Translations under genes and position numbers: made by a program
Source of the DNA: Hofstenia miamia
Taxonomy: Eukaryota > Xenacoelomorpha > Acoela > Hofsteniidae
Length of the DNA: 64,000 bases
Assembly: GCA_900660155.1 (NCBI GenBank)
Contig: CABFPE010000009.1
Coordinates: 1,784,836 to 1,848,835 of the forward strand
Direction of reading: 5' to 3'
Part shown: positions 49,301-57,532 of the stretch, one piece after another
How the letters are laid out: the number at the start of each line of letters is the position of its first letter
Numbering within the stretch: position 1 is the first letter of the stretch
The notes under the pieces: generated by a model
The model's input: the letters and a program-made list of their open reading frames with translations, nothing else
Told to the model about the DNA's origin: nothing
Databases searched by the model: none

Positions 49301-52300
49301 GAACCACTTTTATTCTATTTCGAAATTTTCTCAAATTATAATGTATAAATACAATGAAATCTTAAAACAATTTATTCATGAAAGTTGTTCTAATTCTAAA
49401 TACATCAACGAATATTTTTTAACTCTTAAATTATTCGAAAATTTGGTCAATTAAGAAACTACATTTCAAATTTATGGGGACTCTCTTAATGATAAAATAA
49501 TTCTGGTTAGTCTAGATTTATAAGCTTTTTGTCAGAATTCGGAAATTTGTCTCTTTTGAAAGTCAGTTGACTATGTTAGTAATAATTTGCAAACTGTTTG
49601 TCAATGCGATTAGTAACATTTTTTATTACTTTGGACTATAATGTCCAAAATTTATGAATAATTAATATTGCATTTTTTAATTAATCTTATGATTTCTGGG
49701 CAATTTTGAAAATTTTAATTAAGATTTTTAGCATTTCTAGAAATTTCTTGCCACAAGTTTTTTCAAGAAAAATGTACGAAACTTCCAAGAACTTTTCAAG
49801 ATTTTTCATCTTCTTCAATTTGTTTGTATTTACCTTTACAATGCAATGAATTCTGTGTTCACATTGCATCCAATTCAATGAGATGCAATTAAAATTATAG
49901 ATACATGAAACATTTTTTAATTTAATACACAGTTGAACTCTAGTACTGCATTAGAAAGAGTAAGTTTTCCCCGTTATTGCTGATTGAATGAAGTCGGATC
50001 AGTGTGGTGCAACAGATTCCAAATGTAAGCTCAAATCATACTTTCATCATATTGTCCTTTGTAGTGCTCCTTAAATGATTTGATATCGTGGTGAAATCTT
50101 TCATCTTGCTCCACAAAGTAATCAACAATATTTTTGAAATACTCAAGATGAGTGTGAAGTACATGCAATTTGGAACACATTTGGCAGTCCATTTTCTGGT
50201 ATGCATCAACCAACTTTTTCACCAACTCTGCTACTTTCAGCTTTGTGATTTCCCAATAATTCATATAGTACGCCCACAAGAATTGTCTAGGTCCGAGTGA
50301 AGAAGTCAACTAAAGCCCAAAAACCAAAAAAATTGATTCATGGAGATCATATTTTATAAATTGTTAATACAAATGTTTGATTCGGAAATTTGTATGCAAC
50401 AATTATTTTCTCTCTTAAATTTAAACTGCCATGTTCTTTATAAAGGATTAACTGCTTTTAACATCTTCAAGTAATGTCCTTCAAAACTATTGTGAAGTCT
50501 GGAAACGCTGAAATTTTGAAAATGTGTACAAAAGTGTATCGCTGTAGCGGAAGTACTGGAAAAAATTCACTATTGTTCATTGAACATTTTTTTTAAATAT
50601 TTTAAACCTCGCTTTTCCTAGTGTTCAGGTAATCAGGTTGAAATTCCATGAAGACAACCTCTAATTTTAACTGCGTCTTTTGATGTAGATTGATCACGAG
50701 ATAGTCCATTGAGGCATGTTTTGCCCAAAGTCAAATGGGACAGAGGCCTGACACTGTTAAATAATGGGAATTAAAGAGGAAACACTCCTCTTTCTTCTGG
50801 TGGTTTCTAATTTTAGATTTCTTCATTAGTTTATAAATTATAAACGTCTAATGCTTTTTGTATAAAGCAAAAAGTTAAAATTTCATTGGCAGTTTAATTT
50901 ATATCGAAATATCCAACAAAGTATTTTCCTGAAACCTTCAATTGTTCTATACCCGATTCATTCAGTGCTGTATTTTTTTGTATTACCTTTTGTTTCATAT
51001 AATTAATGCCCCCATATTTTATATTGACTTCAACCCTGATTTAGAATATCCAGCAACAGAAAATCGATAGTGACAATACATATTTGCGGTTCCCCTCAGT
51101 CAAAGTGGATCAACGTGATGTTGGGACTCTTAACCCATCAGTTAAAACATGCTACTCTTCCTCACAAGATATTTGTACAATTTCGATCTGCATTTGCTCC
51201 ACCAGAACAACCCACTTCTGTAAGTTTATCCACATTCCAAAAGCGGCAATACATAGCATATGCATTTTAAACTCAACGTTCTAACCCTCCTATTATGTTA
51301 TCAAGATAAACCGTAAATTTTGTTTTGTTCACTCGTAACTAAAAAATATGTCAAATACACTATTTCTTTTAAAGTCTACATTATGGGATGAGTTAGGGTT
51401 GAGCACTTTAATATTACCATTGTGATTCAATTTGATTCGAGTTTAACACATTGATTATAATCAACCACATATATTTTTGTTGTGCTTTACCAATTCTGCT
51501 TCGCAATACAGTTTTCTAATTCTATCTCTTCGATTATTATAACAAAAAAAATTTATTTCATAAAAATAGAGACACATTACGCATACACTGCATTTGCAAA
51601 ATTTGAAGAATATTTTAAAAAAATGCATAATATATTACACTCTTGCAGAAAGAACGAATTAAGCCTGATATGACTGCCCTATGAGACGCATTCATAGCTC
51701 AGGAACTTAGCAGCGTTTCCATTCTCCATCGTCTGACCACCACAAACTAAACCAACGACCGTCACCACACCCATGTGCACGTAGTACGCATGGCAGCACC
51801 TTCGTTTACCCCATTGCTTAACGGTTTAGGCGCATTCCCTTTCAGTTTCCTAAATTACAGACTTTCTTCACATTAACAATAATATGAGGTTTTTGCAAAA
51901 ACAATATCATTCATGCATGAACAGGGATTTAGAAAATGCTATTTATAGCGTTAGACCTTCAATTAAAGTTCGGAAAAGTGACTAAGTTTCATTAAGAAAG
52001 TTCCACAACTTTTTGCGTTAAAATCAAAAGTTTAGTGAGGGGAAAAATTCCTCTGCCCCAGTCCAAATAGGGTTATGTCATGTTTAGAGTATAGGAGTGA
52101 GGAGTGTAGTTAGGATTTTTCAAAAGGAAACAGTTCCCAATGAAAATGTGATTTTGATTGGAATTTCATTTCATAATCGTCTCCTTGATTCCCACAAAGG
52201 TGTGAAGTATATAAAAACTATAAGAACTATATAAAAACTATGGCTTTTAGTAAAAAATTCAATTACGGGTTTGTCAAAACCTTTTAAAATTATATCGAAT

Positions 52301-54789
52301 GGTAACTTTGAATATTAATTTATATTTTCCTCTCGCAAGGATCCTTGTCAACGCCACTGGATTGAATGCAATGCCCATAACTATTTTTATTTGTGTTCGT
52401 ATTGGCAATATTAGGCAAGCAACTGAATATTTGCCTAATGTAAATGAAGCCAATATGATTGATAAGCAAAAAATTCAGGCAAGTGTTGCCATCCAATAAG
52501 AATGCAAAGATCTTAAAAAACGGAGTTTTTTATATTCTGGCAAAATCAAGTATATCCAAAGATATTTTTGCAGAACTCTGTTTGCAACCCCACTTTCTAT
52601 TGTTAAAGTATATAGACATGTTTTATTTCACAAATGTTTTATTTGTGAGCAAAAATGAATATATAACGTCTTTGGTGTTTAAAGGGTTTATTCTTCCAAC
52701 CCAGCACTTCTAGTGTTGATTGATGTATCAAAATGTCTCAATGAGGACTAAGATAGCTTTTCATCCCGTTCTGTTGTTAGAAATGACTTCAATGAAGCGC
52801 TAGAGAACTTAAAATTTTATACAATGCCAAAATTAAGATATAAACAGACATCCTAAACCAATATTTTTTACGTTAAAGATTTGTAATTTAAGTGATATCT
52901 AGAGATGGGATCTGGATAGTAAAATACCGGATATCGGATAATTCTGCATAATTTAACTGTCGGATACCAGATAATAAATTGATCAATTATTCCTGAAGAA
53001 CCAACCCCATTTCTCAATTAATGTCGACCTCTTGTGTATGAAAATAAATAATTTTTAGAATCGCCACCATCAAGTACCCGAAGTGAACGAATATTCAGCA
53101 TACATGGAAATGTATTGTCAAGTCAATGAATAGACTACGACCTGATATGTCTGAAAAACTTGATTTGTTGCATAACAAATTGTGTATCATGGAAAAATAT
53201 AGTTTTTTCCTCAAAAGTTCCATTTTTAATCAGGTTTTGTCTCAGAATTTAGCGGTAATGTTGCACATATGTTATCTGGACAGCCGGATCTGGTTGTGTA
53301 ATTGCCGATTTTACTGGATCCGAATACCAGATTCCGGTACATCCCTAGTAATATCATTGACACCAAAAAATTGTTCAGTACTGTAAGATGTTTTATGACA
53401 CATAATTTCGAAAATTCTAATTTCGAGCAATGATGATAACTCGCAAAGATCATTTCGCAAGACCGTATTGTCTTATTCTTCTAACATTAAATAAGCATAC
53501 CCAAACATATAATAAAAACAATGGAGTATAAATAATTGGTAATAATAATTTTTTATTTTCCAACTTTTAATGTGCTTCTATTTGTTACATTTGCGTACAT
53601 CAGAAATTCAAACGGCAATACTACAAAAATTTTTATAATTTATTTATAATCAAATATGGTATAGAAAACACAATCTCCACTGTACATTTCTGTAAAAACC
53701 TCAGTAATAATGCTGATGTTCAATATTTTTTTGCATGTTTCAAACGAAGTATTTTTATCATATAAATAAATACCTTCGTCAATTTCGCACTATATTTTCT
53801 TAGTTCTTCATTATCATTCTATCCGAATAATATCATCTATCAATGGCTTCAGTAAAACATGGCGATGTGTAGTATACGTATAGAGGTGGTTTTTCTGCAG
53901 TTATCATTTTATGCATAATTTGTGTGTTGATATCTATTATATACATTGATCCAGGTTGACAGAGATACAGAAAAAGGGCGTCTGCTCTAAGTAAAATTTC
54001 TCATCATAAAGTGTATTGCCAAGACTGTTACGCCATAATTTTTTCCTATATTTATGCTGCACTTTTATAGCTTTCTTATTTAATGTTTTCAATGCGCTTA
54101 ATTGCTAAATTTCCATCAATGCAAGCATTGAAAAAGCATGTAGTTCCAAAATAGAGTTCTTAATATGACTTGAACAACGAAGATCTTCAGTTTTTCTTTA
54201 TGATTTACCATTCCAATAGTTTATCCTCACAATTCAAAAATGCTATTGATTATTTAGTTTTAATTTGTATTTTTTTGGCCTGCCCTTTTAGCTTAGTGAA
54301 GTGGTTCAATGAATCATTTCAGGATTTATAATATTTGTTTTGGTATTAATGATTAAGATATTCAAATTACAGTCAAGGTAGACGAATGAAACGCGTTTCA
54401 AAGCACACTGGTATTTTGCTAAACTAGGGAGTTTTTTTATAAATTAGAAATTATTTCATTAAATATATACTTTTTGCAGGTTTTTTGCATTATGTTTTGT
54501 TTTTGTCATTGTAAAATCAACTCTTAAATTTTTTACTCTCAGCAAAATTTTGTTTAGCACCGCTAAGAAATTTCTGGACTAATGCAAATTTTAATGAATA
54601 TTCACGGCCTCTTCTCAAATCGCTTCTTGCTAAGGAAGAAAAGGATGAACTTGCAAAGGTTTGCCTTGATTTCTTTCCTTTGACTAAGTTGTTTGGTTTT
54701 AGAATACGAAGAAAACTCTGTCTAAGCTCTTTGCTTTGTTTGGAACTCAAAATTCGGATGTCTGCGACAAAGCAATTTATGACGTTTTG
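43192..54789 (+). CDS. Gene B: second DOCK-family gene, N-terminal half (7 exons resolved)
   Basis: Seven plus-strand exons whose phases chain exactly: 43192-43305, 44733-44845, 47144-47288, 47616-47710, 51045-51219, 54543-54658, 54703-54789. Read in order they follow DOCK1 from LKLLPGDIHQ..., through [19 protein letters not shown] (start of DHR-1), [75 protein letters not shown] to [9 protein letters not shown]. DHR-1 is a C2-like domain that binds phosphoinositides and brings DOCK proteins to membranes. Earlier exons (SH3, helical region) and the rest of the gene were not found; the gene runs into the gap at 54,997. Same strand as gene A, about 19 kb downstream: a probable tandem paralogue. 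Confidence 0.88.
43306..44732. other. Gene B intron B1-B2
   Basis: AT-rich. A short patch at 44,480-44,545 (aactcgactcgaatctcaag tactcgc) resembles the motif at 62,450-62,520 and may be a decayed hAT end. Confidence 0.4.
44733..44845 (+). CDS. Gene B exon B2, start of DHR-1
   Basis: Acceptor TTTTGTTTAG, donor CCG|GTAGGT. Reads SEERHSVYLIVQSGRFQSAK then LIKFTVEVVDDTTKAVLP, matching DOCK1 [45 protein letters not shown]: the first strands of the C2 fold. Confidence 0.92.
44985..45480 (-). pseudogene. Fragment of a repeat-encoded protein (FLCLWDxRA / PPLHIKL family)
   Basis: The minus-strand open stretch 45117-45464 contains NVHMFLCLWDRRADKDHHAR and FILPTLHIKLSFIKGFV, characteristic of an uncharacterised, highly repeated invertebrate protein (FLCLWDSRA...LPPLHIKLGLMKNFVKA...). 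Likeness continues to about 44,985 outside this frame. It is broken. A C-terminal piece of the same family lies at 49,970-50,309. The class of the parent element is not known to me. Confidence 0.7.
45572..46350 (-). mobile_element. Decayed mariner-like (Tc1/mariner) transposon
   Basis: One end is ACGAGGGTTAATCAATAAAT at 45572, a typical mariner terminal repeat (ACGAGGGTxxxTCAATAA). On the minus strand, in several frames, are FLFSAIKEALRG, RFSSKKDINAEW and REKCIAVDGGYFES, the C-terminal motifs of mariner transposases (DFxLFxxLKExLRGxRF; KCIxxxGDYxE). Upstream motifs (about 46,100-46,350) are weaker. The other terminal repeat was not found. Frames are broken many times; non-functional. Confidence 0.82.
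46837..46904. repeat. Long AT-rich hairpin
   Basis: Outer arms aggacaattgg / ccaattgtcct and a perfect 24-bp palindromic core (46859-46882, tataacaaataa and its complement). About 68 bp in total. Could be a tiny foldback element or a structured intronic sequence. Confidence 0.85.
47144..47288 (+). CDS. Gene B exon B3, middle of DHR-1
   Basis: Acceptor TTGTCTTTAG, donor AACA|GTAAGC. Contains HTSIVLKQRWGWRDVINI and KVHARIIFSSFSQN, matching DOCK1 [26 protein letters not shown]...SHLRFTFRHRSS. The Q-x-RW and xxRxxFxxxS patterns are kept. Confidence 0.92.
47616..47710 (+). CDS. Gene B exon B4, end of DHR-1
   Basis: Acceptor TTCATTTAG, donor TAC|GTAAGA. Reads SKPKLFGLSYFRFVESDGAN then STIDLAVY, matching DOCK1 [32 protein letters not shown]. 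Confidence 0.93.
47711..51044. other. Gene B intron B4-B5
   Basis: AT-rich; GC-richer motifs at 47,950-48,010 (gattgggtcgggttgacag) suggest an old hAT-like repeat. Contains the repeat-protein fragment at 49,970-50,309. A 63-codon Lys/Phe-rich minus frame at 49,687-49,878 looks like low-complexity AT-rich DNA. Confidence 0.45.
49970..50309 (-). pseudogene. C-terminal fragment of the same repeat-encoded protein (HLxFF / ERFHxDI family)
   Basis: The minus strand reads LVDAYQKMDCQMCSKLHVLH, HLEYFKNIVDYFVEQDERFH and HDIKSFKEHYKGQYDESM. The family ends with a block of the type MSLKxHFLHSHLDFFPxN...EQGERFHQDIxxMExRYQGxWDxxMMxDYCW. This is a diverged, partial and broken copy. The matching N-terminal-side fragment at 44,985-45,480 is downstream on the same strand, so the two are separate insertions or shuffled pieces. 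Confidence 0.72.
51045..51219 (+). CDS. Gene B exon B5, just after DHR-1
   Basis: Acceptor CCCTGATTTAG, donor CTTCT|GTAAGT. Contains DSDNTYLRFPSVKVDQRDVG, NPSVKTCYSSSQDICTISIC and ICSTRTTHF, matching DOCK1 [20 protein letters not shown]...[19 protein letters not shown]. Confidence 0.93.
51220..54542. other. Gene B intron B5-B6 with a hAT-type element
   Basis: Contains the element 52,900-53,347. The rest is AT-rich. A run of His/Thr-coding sequence at 51,715-51,800 has no recognised match. Confidence 0.5.
52900..53347. mobile_element. hAT-type MITE (448 bp), TIR TAGRGATG
   Basis: Left end tagagatgggatctgg, right end reverse-complements to tagggatgtaccggaatctg. Flanks are gtgatatc (52892-52899) and gtaatatc (53348-53355), an 8-bp duplication with one mismatch. 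Subterminal ccggatatcggat / ggatccgaatacc motifs. No transposase. Older than the elements with perfect duplications. Confidence 0.82.
54543..54658 (+). CDS. Gene B exon B6
   Basis: Acceptor TTACTCTCAG, donor AAG|GTTTGC. Reads SKFCLAPLRNFWTNANFNEY then SRPLLKSLLAKEEKDELAK, matching DOCK1 [42 protein letters not shown]. Confidence 0.9.
54703..54789 (+). CDS. Gene B exon B7
   Basis: Follows a 44-nt intron (54659-54702). 29 codons: NTKKTLSKLFALFGTQNSDV then CDKAIYDVL, matching DOCK1 [30 protein letters not shown]. Donor TTG|GTATTG. Last exon seen before the assembly gap. Confidence 0.9.
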
Positions 54790-54971
54790 GTATTGCTTTT
54801 TAAACAATATTGTTTCAATACCGTTTTTAAGATATATTTACTTAATTAGTTTCTAAATGCGTGCATTTCGTTGTATACTTGTTTTGCAAACAACCCATTT
54901 TCCAATATCAAACCGATATTCCATATTGAGACTTGAAATAAAGCACCAAATCTAAGTTGCACTTAGCGACT

Positions 54972-54996
54972 ATATATATATATATATATATATATA
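54972..54996. repeat. (TA)n microsatellite at gap edge
   Basis: A TA run leads directly into the N block and probably caused the assembly break. Confidence 0.9.
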
Positions 54997-55996
54997 NNNN
55001 NNNNNNNNNNNNNNNNNNNNNNNNNNNNNNNNNNNNNNNNNNNNNNNNNNNNNNNNNNNNNNNNNNNNNNNNNNNNNNNNNNNNNNNNNNNNNNNNNNNN
55101 NNNNNNNNNNNNNNNNNNNNNNNNNNNNNNNNNNNNNNNNNNNNNNNNNNNNNNNNNNNNNNNNNNNNNNNNNNNNNNNNNNNNNNNNNNNNNNNNNNNN
55201 NNNNNNNNNNNNNNNNNNNNNNNNNNNNNNNNNNNNNNNNNNNNNNNNNNNNNNNNNNNNNNNNNNNNNNNNNNNNNNNNNNNNNNNNNNNNNNNNNNNN
55301 NNNNNNNNNNNNNNNNNNNNNNNNNNNNNNNNNNNNNNNNNNNNNNNNNNNNNNNNNNNNNNNNNNNNNNNNNNNNNNNNNNNNNNNNNNNNNNNNNNNN
55401 NNNNNNNNNNNNNNNNNNNNNNNNNNNNNNNNNNNNNNNNNNNNNNNNNNNNNNNNNNNNNNNNNNNNNNNNNNNNNNNNNNNNNNNNNNNNNNNNNNNN
55501 NNNNNNNNNNNNNNNNNNNNNNNNNNNNNNNNNNNNNNNNNNNNNNNNNNNNNNNNNNNNNNNNNNNNNNNNNNNNNNNNNNNNNNNNNNNNNNNNNNNN
55601 NNNNNNNNNNNNNNNNNNNNNNNNNNNNNNNNNNNNNNNNNNNNNNNNNNNNNNNNNNNNNNNNNNNNNNNNNNNNNNNNNNNNNNNNNNNNNNNNNNNN
55701 NNNNNNNNNNNNNNNNNNNNNNNNNNNNNNNNNNNNNNNNNNNNNNNNNNNNNNNNNNNNNNNNNNNNNNNNNNNNNNNNNNNNNNNNNNNNNNNNNNNN
55801 NNNNNNNNNNNNNNNNNNNNNNNNNNNNNNNNNNNNNNNNNNNNNNNNNNNNNNNNNNNNNNNNNNNNNNNNNNNNNNNNNNNNNNNNNNNNNNNNNNNN
55901 NNNNNNNNNNNNNNNNNNNNNNNNNNNNNNNNNNNNNNNNNNNNNNNNNNNNNNNNNNNNNNNNNNNNNNNNNNNNNNNNNNNNNNNNNNNNNNNN
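54997..55996. other. Assembly gap (1000 N)
   Basis: Exactly 1000 unknown bases, a size often used for a scaffold gap of unestablished length. The two 350-codon frames crossing it are not real. Confidence 0.99.
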
Positions 55997-57395
55997 TTAT
56001 TAATCCTCAACGTTACCAATTTCAATTATTCGACCAAATTCAAATTAAATAGCCATTACACTGCAAAATGATGTCTCCTGAGAAAATATAGAAGATTACT
56101 GCATCCGCTGATAGTCAACTTTTGTGTTAACAACCAGTAAACAGCCGTGCATAAATTTCAGTCACTTTACTAATGTGGATGTGTTTGAATATGTTTGTCA
56201 ATATTTGACAGGTTTTTGCTCTTTCTATGCCAAATTAAACAGAAGCAACCAGTTTATGAAACAATGCGTCATATTACACCTGAGAAACGTCACGAACTTC
56301 TTGATTTATTTCGTTCCGGTCAGAATAGGTTTAAAATTCCCAAACAACTGTTTCTCAAACAGCAGTTCACCATTTCGTTAAAAAGCACCTAAGTGGATTG
56401 AGAGTTGAGGACTTACCCCGAACGGGTCGTCCTCCTATTCTGATGCCCAAACAAAAACGAATAATTGTTCGAGAATCAAAGAATACGCCCACTTTAACCG
56501 CAGCACAAGTCCGGTCAGCGACTGAATTAGACACTGTTATATCAGTAGACACTACAAAAAGACTTTTACGAGGTGCCCTGCTCTTTGGCCGAATAGTAGC
56601 CAAAAAACCATTTCTCACTTTGGCATATANTGGGCAGTCGTGCAAGAAGAATGGGCACTTATTCCGGATGCTACAATAGTGAAACTTTTCGAATCATTGC
56701 CGAAAAGAGTGGCTGAAGTTGTGCGGGTCAAGGAAAGTCATTCCAAGTACTAACTCAAACTTTTAGTTACATATGTGTATGTTTTGTTGCTATTTTGTTA
56801 TTATGACAAACTATTCTTATTTTGAAACAGTTATTACTAACGTGTATGTTGGATTTGTGAAAGTGACTAAAACTTCTGCACGGCTGTAAACAAATTGTTA
56901 CTTAAAAACGTCACTCTAAGTATGCATTCGCTTTGTTCAAAAACATACAATAACCTATGCAAGGAAGCACATGATCTGGGCTTTACGTAAAATGTTTCAA
57001 GTTTTGATTATGTTCATCAGAACTGAAATAAACTACTATTGAACTATTGGTTCTGCGAATGGCTAAAANGAAACAGTTATTACTAACGTGTATGTTGGAT
57101 TTGTGAAAGTGACTAAAACTTCTGCACGGCTGTAAACAAATTGTTACTTAAAAACGTCACTCTAAGTATGCATTCGCTTTGTTCAAAAACATACAATAAC
57201 CTATGCAAGGAAGCACATGATCTGGGCTTTACGTAAAATGTTTCAAGTTTTGATTATGTTCATCAGAACTGAAATAAACTACTATTGAACTATTGGTTCT
57301 GCGAATGGCTAAAACTTTTGCACGAGACTGTAAATACACTGACACTTTTAAAAGTGCAATTAACATATCGTGCATAATGGATGCTGTGAGAAATC
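55997..57395 (+). mobile_element. Tc1-like transposon, copy 2 (inverted relative to copy 1)
   Basis: The element runs 56142-56886 between CAGCCGTGCATAAATTTCAG and the matching end gcacggctg. The left flank (55997-56141) and right flank (to about 57395, ending gcataatggatgctgtgag) are near-identical, inverted, to flanks of copy 1. Isolated Ns at 56630 and 57069 mark joins. The N at 56630 replaces roughly the middle third of the transposase. The segment 56827-57068 is repeated in tandem at 57070-57308. A second Tc1-type end lies at about 57,311-57,330. Confidence 0.85.
56264..56629 (+). pseudogene. Tc1-like transposase, N-terminal part (copy 2)
   Basis: ATG at 56264 gives MRHITPEKRHELLDLFRSGQ, the first helix-turn-helix. 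The frame shifts near 56,375-56,400. It then reads MRVEDLPRTGRPPILMPKQK (GRP linker) and TLTAAQVRSATELDTVISVD (second helix-turn-helix) up to FGRIVAKKPFLT, after which the N join drops the catalytic core. The matching N-terminal region is also present, inverted, in copy 1. Confidence 0.85.
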
Positions 57396-57441
57396 AGAAA
57401 TAATAATACCACGCGTTGTTGGTACAAATTATACAATGAAG

Positions 57442-57532
57442 CTATGAATGAATAAATTCCATACTGTCTCCTGCAGCCTTCTTTAAATTGTTTTCATGAC
57501 CACCATGGGCGAAAAACTCATCCAGTCCACTA
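57442..57532 (-). CDS. Gene C terminal exon
   Basis: Acceptor CTTTTTAG; reads SGLDEFFAHGGHENNLKKAA then GDSMEFIHS and TAG. Phase 2 entry completes Gly with the previous exon. Confidence 0.68.

Noticed and set aside
54957-56025. Two ~350-codon open frames, one on each strand
   Set aside because: They consist of the 1000-N assembly gap plus a TA repeat.
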